In this document: piece after piece, positions 1 to 12,083 of the stretch | How the letters are laid out: the number at the start of each line of letters is the position of its first letter | Position numbering within the stretch: the stretch's first letter is position 1 | From: Balaenoptera acutorostrata | Taxonomy: Eukaryota; Chordata; Mammalia; Artiodactyla; Balaenopteridae | Direction: 5' to 3' | Assembly: GCF_949987535.1 (NCBI RefSeq) | Contig: NC_080069.1 | Location: 47,543,269 to 47,607,268, forward strand | Length of the DNA: 64,000 nucleotides | Translations under genes and position numbers: made by a program | Notes under the pieces: generated by a model | What the model saw: the letters and a program-made list of their open reading frames with translations, nothing else | Database searches by the model: none | What the model was told of the DNA's origin: nothing

Positions 1-47
1 ATTCAGGAGAATTGATTATCCTTCGTACTTTAAATGGGTGGAGTTTT

Positions 48-385
48 TTTTTTTTTTAAAGGATTTTCTTATTTATTTATTTATTTATTTGTTTATTTTT
101 GGCTGTGTTGGGTCTTCGGTTCGTGCGAGGGCTTTCTCCAGTTGCGGCAAGCGGGGGCCACTCTTCATCGCGGTGCGGGGACCGCTCTTCATCGCGGTGC
201 GCGGGCCTTTCTCTATCGCGGCCCCTCCCGTCACGGGGCACAGGCTCCAGACGCGCAGGCTCAGCAATTGTGGCTCACGGGCCCAGCTGCTCCGTGGCAT
301 GTGGGATCTTCCCAGACCAGGGCTCGAACCCGTGTCCCCTGCATTAGCAGGCAGACTCTCAACCACTGCGCCACCAGGGAAGCCC
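48..385 (-). mobile_element. CHR-type SINE (tRNA-derived), duplicated-unit subtype
   Basis: Inserted in antisense: a poly-T and ATTT-rich tail on the left, a tRNA-like head ending gggaagccc on the right. The flanking direct repeat ATGGGTGGAGTTTT (34-47 and 386-399) is a perfect target-site duplication, so the copy is complete and recent. The body carries two tandem 24-bp units (153-176 and 177-200) that other SINEs in the window have only once. It differs from the copy at 12,241 at only three positions by eye. Open frames across it on both strands are not genes. Such SINEs are copied in trans by L1 machinery. Confidence 0.95.
321..373 (-). promoter_or_regulatory. SINE internal RNA polymerase III promoter (A and B boxes)
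   Basis: Read on the minus strand, TGGCGCAGTGG (about 363-373) fits a tRNA A box and GGTTCGAGCCC (about 321-331) fits a B box with its central TTCGA intact. This is the internal promoter inherited from the tRNA ancestor. Both boxes look undamaged, in keeping with a young copy; transcription is inferred, not shown. Confidence 0.7.
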
Positions 386-400
386 ATGGGTGGAGTTTTT

Positions 401-2220
401 AATGATGAAAGTAAATCTATTTAAGCAAAGTGACAGCTATTTAAAGATGTGCTGTGTGTGAAATATTATACTTTGTTCTGAAAAAGATGATTTTGGTTTT
501 CTGCAGTATCCTAGTCCTTTGTCAAGCCTGTCATTGACGTTTCTGTTTTTTTTTCTCTTGAATATTACCATCAAGTTCAAATACTGTGATTTACCTCATA
601 GTTTAGAAGAAAAAAGTGATTGTACATCTTCTGGAGAATGATTGTAGTAAAATGAAACACCACCCAGAGTATTTAATCTGATCATCATTTTAGAGTTAAA
701 AATAAGTCTTTTCTCCGCCTTTTAAGTGAGTAAAAAGAAATAAAGCATTCTTTGCAGTTACTATTTAACTTTAAATTACAAAAAGAATATAATTGAGGCA
801 AAGCTGATATAGATTTTATGCCATCTTTATGGAGGAATTTATACTTAAAAATGACAGATATATGCACTGACAAATTTGTTGAACAAAAAAATGCTTGCTT
901 TATGACAATATTGATATGATATAACAGTACTGATGATAAATCTAGGCATTTTGTCAATATTCTTTATGTTTTGCCAGTCAGCCCTAGGATGTTTCATGAT
1001 TTCTCAGAGGTTATGAATGTGACAAATATCTTTCTTTAAAACAATTTTTATTATAGAAACAAAATTATAGATATGCACTTTATGTTTATTTTATATCTCA
1101 TTAGGAAAGATATCCATTAAAATCACTTTTCTAGTAATGACTGAATCAGATATTGTATTAAGTCCCTAATCATAGCCCAACTTATCCTCTAAGTTTTACA
1201 AAAATATTACTAATTTTTTCTAGTACTCCCTAGTCAACCAAAACCCACATGGTTAGATAGCGGCAGTTTTAGCCAGGAATGAATTTAGCACGTCTAGTTT
1301 CCATTTTAAGTATCCCACAATAGATGATACATAGTTAAAACTCAATTGGCCAGCATCATAGAATGTTGTAATTGGTGGGCTTTTCTAGGTTTTATTTGTC
1401 CTGTAGTTGACAGGGGAAAAGTGGCTTTATTCTGAAAGTGTAAAACGCACAAGTGTTTCTAAGAAAATGGATTTTATTGCTTAAATTTCTTGCCTTTGCA
1501 TACCAGGAATTTATATTCCTCAACAGCATATCCTGAGAAAAACCAGTAGTTTTAAAAATTATCTTAGTTGTATTTCTTAATAATAATTATTATAATAAAT
1601 AATACCAGTATAATATAATTATTAAAAATGTTAATGATGTTAACATTTTTATATAAAAGATTACATTTGTTTTAAAAAATAATTCCATAAAGTCAAAATT
1701 TTGGCTTATAGTGAGTTTATCTTTGTTGATTTTTACAGCTTTTTCTAATGGGAGTTATCATATTTTGTTTCTAAACCCAAAATAAAATTTAGAAGGTTGC
1801 TGGTTTACTGAAGATCACACAGGTTGTGATAAAGTCAAGACTGGGGTTTTGAACATTTTACCTGCCCCAAACAATGTAGAAAGATTGTTATATGGAAACA
1901 ATTCTATTATTTATTTGTTCTTAGTGGATTTTATTACCTAGTCTAAAAATTAAAAATTAGTTGAATGCAAGTTGTTTTCTATACTTTGCCTGTGGTTTCT
2001 CATTTTCCTATCTCGTCATATTTGGTATTTATTACTAAATACCTTCCAAATGAGTTTGCAATGTAAATTCCTGTGTCAGTTCCTTGGCTTGGTCACTCTC
2101 AGGTTGAGCATTGGCTTAAATTTTATTAATTAAATGGCCAAAAAAAAATCTTATTGTCAGTGAGGTGGTATATTTGCAAGTTATATATTCTCCTTTGGTA
2201 ATTATCGTACTTTGCCATTG
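401..2220. other. AT-rich unique sequence, no gene seen
   Basis: No long open frame, RNA gene or clear repeat was recognised. The stretch 1560-1700 is especially rich in A and T. Confidence 0.6.
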
Positions 2221-2224
2221 ACAA

Positions 2225-2455
2225 TCTATCGTTGACGGCTCTGATTGCCTGACTTCAAATTCTACCTTCCCTACTTACTAGATGTGAAATGTTGGACTAG
2301 TCACTTAAAGGGAATATGAGAATTGGGTGGATATTAGAATCTACCTCAAAGGGTTTCTGTGACTATTAAGTGGGTCAGTACATAGAAAGGTCATAGAATA
2401 ATTCCTGGTACAGAGTAAGTACTATGTGGGTGTATTTTATTCATCAGCTTCTAAT
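2225..2455 (+). repeat. MIR relic
   Basis: Degenerate match to the MIR SINE in sense order: a cttactagatgtgaaatgtt core with a following 'agtcacttaa', then an aggattaaatgag-like part, then 'cctggtacagagtaagtact'. Old mammal-wide repeat. Confidence 0.6.
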
Positions 2456-2899
2456 GTTAAGGATCCCTTTAATACAAGCCCTGTTTACAACATATTTATC
2501 ACAGAGAAGGATAGAAAAAATGTTTAATTATATTCTCTCTATAATGGCATTGATAGACTTGTTCAACACAGGTTGCCACAAACCTTCAATTTGTAAGAAA
2601 AGCAATTTCTGCGAAACACAGTAAAGCAAAGAACAATAAAATGAGGTGTGCCTGTATATATATCTGATATTAATGAATACTCATTCGATGTTAGAATTAG
2701 ATATTATGCTCCTACCACACTCCAAGCCACAAAAATTCTCTTCTCCATTAATTAGATGCTTGAACATCTAGTCATTCTGCCATTGGTAGACTGTACAAGA
2801 ATATAAAGTATGCAAAATAAAATAGTAAATCTGCTAAGCTGTAAAGTAAATAGTTGTTATAGAAGTCATGCATGTTACTCTGCAGAAGAAAAAACTAGG

Positions 2900-2934
2900 T
2901 GTATATATATATATATACACACATATATATATAC
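2900..2934. repeat. (TA)n/(CA)n microsatellite
   Basis: Alternating TA run interrupted by a short acacac stretch. Confidence 0.9.
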
Positions 2935-2935
2935 A

Positions 2936-5900
2936 GGTTCTAATTTTAAACCTTTCAATTTAGCAATGAGTCAAAAATTATTCTTTCCAAATTCTTTTTT
3001 TTCCCATATAAATTTAGCTTCTTTCTGGGTTTTGAGGGACAGGAAATTAGAAGTGGTGAATGTAGAAGGCGGTTGTTGCGAGACAACAGATATGCTAAGA
3101 ACTGAGAGTGAAGGAGGGGCCATAAGCATCAGCTGCCATATTGGAACATCAACCTGCCATTTAGCAAAGGAGCAACTCATTGAGCTCAACTTAGAATAGG
3201 TTGAAGGGGATAGTAAATCAAAATGTGGTACAGTGATTGAAATCCATGCTGCTGATGACTCTGAGTGGACAAAACACCAAACAGGTTACAGGTTAAGTTG
3301 GTTTAAGTGCATTGTATTTTGGAAGGAAATTGTATTTTAAAATTCATAAACAGTGATTTTTAAAAGGATTATTCTTAAAATAACTTTCAAATATCTGTAA
3401 GGTTCGTTTAAATAGGATCTCTTAAGTATCTTTGATATTATAGAAAAGAATCAGTGCGCAAACACTTGCTTGACATTTGTATGATTGATTGCTAGTAACC
3501 TATTTCAAAACTAACTTTTAGAGGCTACTAATTGTGATGACGTTTCTACTATTAAAACTGTAGTTGTATAGACATCTAAGAGGGAATTAATTATGGCAGG
3601 GATGATACCTGGCATTCCCAGAATTATCAAGACTTTATTTTGAACATTTATAGTCCTATGTATAAGGATTTCTTAGAAGGGCCAGTGAGAGGCTAAGTAC
3701 ACATTTAAGTATTTCTAAAGTATCCACTTTCCTCAAATAATTTCAAGTGCACATATTTTGCAGACATAAGCACTTTAAACCATGTCTAATTCTTCCATGA
3801 GAACTAAGTTTTTGTTTTTTGTTGTTCTTTTGCTTGTTTTGTTCTTACTCACTGCTACATTTGTTTTCCTAGGTGTGGTATCTAATGGTCCTAAATTCCT
3901 TTACATTCTCCTTATTCATTGCCAGGAAGTATCTTCGCATCTAGAATGGGGAAGGGGGTTCCTTATAGACCTATCTATAGAAGAGGCTGCAGTGTAGTGA
4001 TCAGAGACTGGAGTCTGTTAGCAGCTTTTTTTTCTAATACCAGGAGATTATTGCCACTGGTGCCTTGGATGTCCAAGCTCCTTTACAAATGAGCAGCTTT
4101 ACTAATACCGCTCTAACGTATAAATTTCTGCATTAACTCTAGGTATTGCAAATGGTAGAGAAAAGTGAATTTGTTGTGAAATGAAGATGTGTGCCTGTGT
4201 AGGCTCACTCACCAAGCGCAGTGACTTGTTTCCCTCACATATTTAATATTTTCCCCTCCCACCTTTAATACTTTGTACAGCATGAAATTGAAACTAATTA
4301 TTACTGTGTTTGTAGACTTTCAGGTTGCCAGGTGCTTTTAGGCATTGCAAATATTAAATTGAGATGCCTGTAATCTTCATACTACATGACCCTCCTCATA
4401 TATACATAATTTATCTACCTCCCAAATTTGCAAGATTCAAATGTCATTCATTTTGGGTGAGATTTTAGAAAAGTGTAAGAGATTTTATAAATATACATTG
4501 CATTTATCTTGCAAATTATTTTCTCTTCTCATATGAAGTAGAGAGAGTTGGAATACATAGAAAGCTTTAGGTATAACATAAAGAATTTTCACTATCATGG
4601 CCAGTCATTGACACAGTCTACCTTCTAAAGAAGCAAAGACTACTGTGGGCACCGCAACAGATGAAATATGTAATTGACCTTCTAAAATTATGCAGGTGGA
4701 AATAAATTGATTTAGTTAAGCACTTTATGAAATGGCTTTTTATTCACCAGACTTTAAAAAATCACTCACAAGCAAAAGAAGTGGTAAAAGCTTATCTGTA
4801 AACCCAGTCTGCACTAATGGTTGATATGGAGATATGTAGATTTCCATTCAGTTTCATACCCAAAATGAAATTGAAATAGAAAAATGCTTTATTTTTTAGT
4901 AAAATGGTTCTACCTATTATGCAAGTAAATTTCATCTAAGTCAAGGATAGAAAAGAGGGAGTTAGACCAAGTGTAGAGTACAGCTTTGCAAATAATTAGG
5001 CTCACAACAATTCTAGTTCATAAACAGACTTTGCAATAACACATTTTGCTGGTTTGCATTTATTCATGTCACGTGCCTCATTTCCTGGCTAACCCCCAAA
5101 ACACAGTGTTGGTGCCCACTTCAATAAATTAACAGGAATTCAAGCATCTTCCTGTAGCCAAACTCATGCAATTAACTCTTCATTATCCATGTGTTCATTA
5201 ATTCTAAGATGATTTCCCTTTGCTTCTGTGCATACCTCTAAAAGGCTATTCCTCCTATCAGCTGATGTCTGCCTAGGGAATGTGGTCTAATTTTAATATT
5301 TGCCTAAGTAATGTATAAATAGCATAGCTACTAATCTGTAGTGCAGTGCATTTGTGACCAAATAGAAAGATGCTTTTAATTTATAGCATCTTTGCTCCTT
5401 GCTGTTAGCTTACATCATTGAGAATTCATTGAACCCTTGTAAATTCTATAGCCTTTGGAGGCAGGTTTCTGTATTTCCTTCAGGCCTAGTGATTGACGCT
5501 TTCTGAATCCATAGCTCAATTTTTTTAGGCCCACCCGGATTTATTTTAATCTCTTGGAATGTGCTTATTTGTATAACCAAGCGAGTGGAAAGTTTCTACT
5601 TTCTAGTTGCCTAATCTTCCATTTACTAATTGCTTGATTCAACATTTTCTTCCAATCTGAGAAGCATCTCTTGTTTATGTTATAGCAAGATCATCTTTGC
5701 AGGTGTGTTTTCTCCCAATTAAGCAATGGAATAATGCAGTGGATAAATGAATGGCTGACTGCTGCGTGGCTGTTGCAGCAGTGACTGTTGGAATAGGAGT
5801 AAGAATTCCTTGTCTAATGATGTGGAAACAGACAAACATTTAGTTTTGCAGTGCCTTCCTTGAGCCTTTATAGCTCTCAGGTGCTATGTGTGGTACACAG

Positions 5901-6980
5901 AAACTTCAGTGATTTTGCTTGCAGCTGCCTAACCGTGTTTTCCTTTTTAAAAGGATTTAATTTATCTTTTCAATCATAGAATACTCCCTCAGCATTTTAT
6001 ACTTTTTAGTTTTCAAGTGGCCAGAGGAGCAAGACATAAGGAAGAAGATGAAATAGAGAACTAAAAGGTATTTGCCTTATTCCAGGTGTCACAGTGGATT
6101 GATGCAACATCAAGAGACACATTGAAATGATTTAGATGTATGTTATAAAGTACTATAAAGCTGGATGCTTGAGAGTGACTGTTGGCAAATGACGATTGCC
6201 AAAGAAACAAAAGAAAGGTGCAGACATTCTTGGATAACTGACCTTCTCTTCAAGATTTTATTCACTTTTGAGAATTAATGCTTTTCTAAATATAAAATAA
6301 TAGCTGTATAGCCAAGCCTGTGTAAGATTTTAAAAGCTTGAATTGTTTTATTAAAAAAAAAGTGAAAAAGACAATCCTTCTGGGCCTTGAAGTGCCTGAG
6401 AGACTTTGATAGCCTTTTATATTCTGGAGGAAACAGGTAGAGAAGACCTTTTTGAAGAGATGCCTTCCAGGATGACTTATTTAAATCCTTGACTAAAACT
6501 CTGAAGAAAATTGCTTAATAAGAGATTTCTTAAATTTATAAAATTCATAATACAGAATTGAAAATGCATGTTGAATGCAGAGTACAAAAAATATTTTTCA
6601 TTTCTTTATGTACTGTGGAATAAATAATTTATGACAAAATTGCTATTAAGTGTAGTACAATCTATGTGAATTTGTAAATAGGATTTGAGAAATTCATGAA
6701 TTTTAACAATAAGCATTAATTTCCCTGGCCAGAACAGGGCATAATTTTATTTCAATGGTATTATATGAATACATTAAGCAATTAATGATCAGGATAGTAT
6801 TACACATAAGAGCATTTTATACTGTCAAATAATGAGTGTGGTATGGATAGATGCACGAGGTTATATTTTGTAGTGTAACCCATAAGAACAAAAGATTATC
6901 TGGTTGGAAGCTCTCTGGTATTTATTGGTATTCTCTGCCACTTTTCTGCGCTGAAATTCCCCTTATCACAGGAACATGAA
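2936..6980. other. Unique AT-rich sequence, no gene seen
   Basis: The open frames here (for example 3782-3997 and 2810-3199) are short, lack recognisable domains and show no conserved protein pattern. The part 5.2-6.0 kb is of higher complexity than its surroundings and contains a small CTGC/GCAG hairpin (5758-5782). It could be conserved non-coding DNA, but nothing in the sequence alone proves it. Confidence 0.5.
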
Positions 6981-6984
6981 ATCA

Positions 6985-7250
6985 TGGAAATAATTCAAGC
7001 TTTAGAGCAGACAGATCTGACTTTGTGTCTGCACTCATCATTTAATAGCTGTGTGACCTTAATCAAATTTTTCATCAAATCACTCAATCTTGTCAAAACT
7101 CAGTTTCCTCATTTTTAATAAAGAATTATAACTTCTTTTCCTGCTTATTGTAAGGGTTAAATAAAATCCTTATTTTTTATTTAAAAAATACACTATTGAA
7201 AAAGTGTATAAAGAATATATGATGTCACAGGAACTCCATTAATAGTTACA
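6985..7250 (+). repeat. MIR relic
   Basis: Clear sense-strand MIR order: 'tagctgtgtgacctt', then 'ctcagtttcctcat', then 'gtaagggttaaataaa', with a decayed tail. One of the better preserved MIRs in the window. Confidence 0.8.
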
Positions 7251-7529
7251 ATTATTATGAATATTATTTTGCTAAACTGTAAGAAGTATAATAAGCTCTG
7301 TGTCGTGTCCAGAGTTGCCTGCATTCAAGCAGCTAACAACATATCTTTAACGTGTGAAAGGTGCTTGACTATGTTCCCAGGGCAAATCAAGGGTGCAATG
7401 AAATTAACAGGGTAACAGTCCTCTTTCTTGCCTTATATAGCACCTTAGGTTCCTCAGAGAATTTAGTGTGTGCCCATCTGCCTTAAGTGTCTAGGGAATT
7501 CCTAAAGGAAATTGTTGAAAGTTGACAGT

Positions 7530-7710
7530 AGCATAGTAGAAAGAAAATGAGTTAGTAATGGGACTCCTGGAACTTTACCTCTTATGGATTCTATTTCCTT
7601 ATCCATGAGGTGGGAATAAGTAGTCCTTGCCATATATATCTTATAGGTTTAAATACTGCAAGACTCTATCCAAGCATAAGTGACAGCAAGGTTATTTTCT
7701 GCCAGATTAC
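7530..7710 (+). repeat. MIR relic (degenerate)
   Basis: Weak sense-strand MIR pattern: 'tttccttatccatgaggtgggaataa' region followed by a taggtttaaatactgcaa-like part and 'gcataagtgacag'. Confidence 0.45.
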
Positions 7711-7842
7711 TGAGACTATGCTGAAACAAGCATACCATTTCCATTTAAAATAATCCAATCGAAAATATATTAAGTACCTAAATATCTACCATGGTATTTT
7801 GTATCTTGGAGATTATACAAAGTATAAAGACTTGGTCTCTGC

Positions 7843-8480
7843 CTGTATTAGTTTTCTTTTGCTGTATAACAAATGACCACCATTAGCTGCTTAAAGGAAT
7901 GCACATTTAATATCTCACAGTTTCCATGGATTTGGCATGTTTTAACTGGGTCCTCTGCTTAGGGTCTTATAAAGTTGAAATCAAGGTGTTAGTTTACATG
8001 TGTCCTCATGTAGTCCTTTGATTAGGGAAAGAGCCACTCCCAAGCTCTTTCAACTTGTTGGCAGAATTCATTTCCTTACAGCTGTAGAACCAAGGTCTCC
8101 ATTTTTGTGCTGGCTCTCTGAGAAGGGACTGTGGGGGAAGAGATTGCTGTCCATTCCTAGAGGCCGCCCTGGGGTCCCAGACACATGGTACCTGCATAGG
8201 CAGTTCACAGCATCACTATTTACTTTCTTCCAGGACAGCAGGAGAATTTCTCTAACACTATACCTTCTGTTAAAGGGATCAAGTCCTTGGGTGAGGCCTA
8301 CACCAAAAAGGATAATCTCCCTTTTGATTGACTCAAAATCAATTGATTAGTAACTTAATCATGGGAGTGATTTCCCATCATATTCACTGGTCCCAGGCAC
8401 ACTCAAAAAGTAGAGATTAGGCAGAGCCTTATACCGAGGATGGGAACCTTGGGGGCCATTTTAAATTCTCCTTATCAAAT
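7843..8480 (-). mobile_element. Degenerate LTR-like repeat (MaLR/ERVL type suspected)
   Basis: Begins 'gtattagttttcttttgctg' followed by a 'tataacaaatgacca' and 'tatctcacagttt' pattern, the layout of the reverse complement of an old mammalian LTR of the MaLR/ERVL group, and ends near 'gggggccattttaaatt'. The family is not assigned. The frame 8000-8350 is chance coding inside it. No internal retroviral genes were seen. Confidence 0.45.
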
Positions 8481-8929
8481 TCCCTGTGAATTGACACTTT
8501 CTTTATTGATGACTGAATTTTTAAAGAGTATGCTGGGAGAGCCATAATCTTTGACTGTTACTTCTCCCATATTGAGATTATATAGAAAAACTCACCTTTT
8601 TTGGTGACGTGAGAATACACATGGAAACCTCTAAGCAGTTCTGTAATGCCATTGAGCTTGCTCTGCTTAGTTTGCTCTTGATTAGCCTAAAATGATATGA
8701 TGTTAATTTAAATTATGTCTCATTGTTTGCTAATATAGATAAAGATTTTTCTAACATTTTACCATTTGTCTTATTTTGATTCTGTAATGCATAAGCTGCT
8801 CAGATGCCTCTAACTCTGTCCTCTTGCTGCTCAAATATTTGTGGAATAAATACAATGATAATTTGATGAGTTAAGTTCCTATTCAGCCTGAATTTTTTGG
8901 TTTCCAAAAGAATACAAATTAATAGGGTC
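8481..8929. other. Unique sequence, no gene seen
   Basis: No repeat family or coding signal recognised. Confidence 0.5.
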
Positions 8930-9065
8930 TTTGGGTTTAGGATTCAAAAGGTGTGATTCCTATTCCCAGCTCTATGCCTGCCTTACTCTGTACCTAAAGA
9001 GAAGTTATTGCGTTTCTGCAGCCCCAATTTACCATATGTAAAATGAGGCATCCCCTCTGACACCA
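8930..9065 (+). repeat. MIR relic (partial)
   Basis: Sense pattern 'cccagctctatgcctgcc', then 'gcagccccaatttaccatatgtaaaatgagg', the MIR core and its CTCAGTTT..TGTAAAATG part in degraded form. Confidence 0.5.
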
Positions 9066-9507
9066 ACATTTTATATCCTTGTTGGTATTACTTACATAAA
9101 TTTGAGATTTTCTTTTAAGGAAAAGTGCTTTCATTATTTTTGTATAGAAATTTAACCTTCATAAGATTATTAGCATTTGAAAACGAGGTTGTGATTGTGG
9201 ATTTACATGACAACAATTTTAAAGATGTAGGGTACTAATGCACAATAGTATAACAGAAAAAATAGGCTGAGTATATTTCCAAATAAAGAACGTAACTGCA
9301 GAATAAATAAATTTAAAAGTCTGATAAAAATTTTGCTTTTTGGTATTTCTTCTGACAAGAAAGAAACCATTATTCACTGTTTACATTTCAGGTCTTTGCT
9401 TTTATTCACCCAAGTGTGTGTTGTTTCAGATGCCATATTTTAAGTAGCTCTTCCAGCCTTTCCTTTCTGTCTCTTATTTGGTGTTACAGTTGAAAACCAA
9501 TCAGTAC

Positions 9508-9695
9508 TCAGTTTTACTGAGCACTGACTATGTATCACGTACTGATGTAAAGCACCTTACCTGCACAAGCTAGTTTAATCCTATAAAATGGGAGGGTAGA
9601 TGCTCTTGTCCAAATTTAAAGTAGGGAAATGAAGCTCGTAGAGGTTATAGACATTTCCATGAAATGCAGTTATTAAAAGTCATAGCTGGGATTTT
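9508..9695 (-). repeat. MIR relic, antisense
   Basis: Antisense MIR order: 'tgagcactgactatgtatca', then 'agtttaatcctataaaatgg', then 'agggaaatgaagctcgtagagg', ending in 'catagctgggattt'. Confidence 0.75.
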
Positions 9696-9699
9696 TAAT

Positions 9700-11009
9700 C
9701 CAATTTTTGTTTCATCCTTTTCTTTTCTCTGCTTTTACTATTTTTTAGTATTGATGTGCATTTTCTCTATTATGACTACTTGATGATTTAAAAATTGGTA
9801 TGAAATATGGGTCTAACTCTGGGGTACTCTACCACTACTTCTGGATATTGGTATTGAATAGGAATGGCAGACTTCAAGGTCCTTGAAGATGAGAACCTAC
9901 ATCTCAATTACAAACTTCCCCACTAGTGATTTTAACACCAGGAAAAAGACAATACTGATATTTGGAATTTATTCCACATATTAGTGCTGTAATTTCATCA
10001 AAATGTGTTTAGAATACATAAAACTTTTAAAATAATTAAACTAAATAGTCAATACATTTCAAACAAAGATTATAAACCTATTACCAAATATCAAATAAAA
10101 TGTAAGATTATTAAAGGTAAATGTGGAACATGCAATATTATTTTATTATATAGTAGTAGCAGGTAAAATAAGTGATCACTCATTAATACGTTGAAAACTA
10201 TTAAAATGAAGAAATTTTGAGTGTGGAAAACCTAAAGTAAATATTATTTCATCATTTCTTCACAAATTCCATCTTAAGTATGAAGCTTATCAGGGTGTGA
10301 TTGTAGAATCACAAGTGCATTTTTGTGTAGTTGTCCAGCTGCTGTAAAAGCTCTTTATAACTATATAAGTTCAGAGAGTGGTGAAAAGATAGTTATAAGC
10401 TAACACTGAATATTTTACTCTTCTGTGATTGTTTAAAAAATAATTTCGATTCTTGTTTGAGGTCATCTTCAGATAACGTTTTGGGGGTGTGGGGTGCTGT
10501 GGATAAACTACAGTAGCTGTTATAACAAACTGAGGTTACAGCAAGGTTGTTTTCTACCTAAAAAGTGCATCTCTCATCACCTTAGTATTCCTTTGTTTCC
10601 TCAAGTATTTTTGGAGATTCTGTTAAATTTTATTTTAGCTTGTTATCATGTTCATATTCAGCTTGTGTGGCAAATTATTAAGTAAAAGAAACGTTATCCT
10701 TAAATAGAAGTGTTGCATCTTTGAACTGGCATTTTCTTCCTCTGTTTGGAAATTATAGAAGTAGAAAGGATGCTTTCTAAACATCCTTTGTTAGATTCAA
10801 AATTGTAATGTAGGATGTAAATGTTCAAGTTTGTCTCTAGATATAATGTTTCATATTTCATATATTTTAATGTACCAAAATAGTATTATTATACTAACAA
10901 AAATAGTATTATTTCACTATGTAAAAATAGCACACGATAACAAATACTGTAAAGTAGTGTTGTAATCACTCTTTCCCTCAGACCCTAGCATAGTCTTATG
11001 GAGTAAGTG
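9700..11009. other. AT-rich unique sequence, no gene seen
   Basis: No recognisable coding, RNA or repeat feature. The frame 10494-10685 is short and featureless. Confidence 0.5.
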
Positions 11010-11012
11010 TAC

Positions 11013-11052
<40 letters not shown>
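11010..11052. repeat. (CA)n microsatellite
   Basis: About 20 CA units with a single G interruption near the start, followed by TA-rich sequence. Length makes it likely to vary between individuals. Confidence 0.95.
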
Positions 11053-11054
<2 letters not shown>

Positions 11055-11514
11055 GGTATATGATATATACATATATACATAATCCCTTCCTTCAGTTTAA
11101 GATAAAGAACTGAACTTGAACCAGGATATATGCTAGGTTAGGTTGATATAAAAAGGAAGAAAACCGAATCCTTAGATTTGAGGAACTTCCAATCCAATGA
11201 AACTCAGACCTCATTATTTATATGAGTATGTTTTTTGTGGAGGAATTAAAAATCTTTGACAAGTAAAAAAAGAAATTTAGTACTATCTTCTCCTATAAAT
11301 GCCAATTCCCATTGTTCTGTTACTGGAGAGAACTAGAATTATGCACACAGATTTTGTTTCTTTTAAAGCTGCAGATGTTATTAACAAATACAAGCACACT
11401 TCACTCTCTGATAGATTAATCTCTGAAAAATCACGTATAATTTAAAGACTATTATAAAATACCCGTGAAGCTGATTTAACCAAAGAACGTTTTTTAAAGC
11501 AAGGAATTGGCTCA
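11053..11514. other. Unique sequence, no gene seen
   Basis: Nothing recognised. Confidence 0.5.
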
Positions 11515-11582
11515 TTTTATATATATATATACATATATATATATATGTGTGTGTATATATATATATATATATATGTATATAT
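11515..11582. repeat. (TA)n microsatellite with TG core
   Basis: Alternating TA runs around a short gtgtgtg stretch; self-complementary. Confidence 0.9.
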
Positions 11583-12083
11583 CTCCATCCATACCATTTG
11601 TCTCAAAGTGTACCTTTATCACATTCTCACAAGGCATGCTGCAGCTAATCTCCTGACGGTTCTCTGTTGGCTAGTTCTCTGAATGTGGAAATTAAATTTG
11701 CATGTCTGTGTTTCAGTTATGAGTCCTTTTTCATAGATTTATCCTGCACTGAATCTTCACTTATGTCTCAACCAGTCCTGATATATTTTTAGAGTTATAG
11801 GTTGTAGTTTCTTTGCAGCTTTGTTGCTGTCAGACCTACTAGTGTGTTTGATTAATTTCATGAAATGTGATATACTCTATTACTCCTTTCCAAGTGTCAA
11901 CACTCTTATCACATAAAATGTGTGTTTTTCTTATCCCTAAGAAATTAAATGACCTTGCTAAAGTTATGACATCCTTTAGCCATAAAGAGAGTATTACAGG
12001 AAATAAATAATATGACCACCATCTTCCAATAAGAATGATAAAAGCTTAGGGGAAATAAATAAACCTGTTCATGAACCTGAGCC

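Noticed and set aside
321..385. tRNA gene (and equivalents in other SINEs)
   Set aside because: A and B boxes are present but the cloverleaf is not; it is the tRNA-derived SINE head with SINE body, tail and target duplications.
34..424. Open frames of 82-134 codons on both strands through the SINEs (also 12,084-12,635, 16,168-16,573, 31,774-32,335, 46,424-47,070 and 55,140-55,361)
   Set aside because: They translate SINE sequence and recur with each SINE copy; GC-rich bodies keep frames open by chance.
11010..11052. CRISPR-like or other spaced array
   Set aside because: Only dinucleotide microsatellites; no repeat-spacer pattern exists in the window and the DNA is mammalian.
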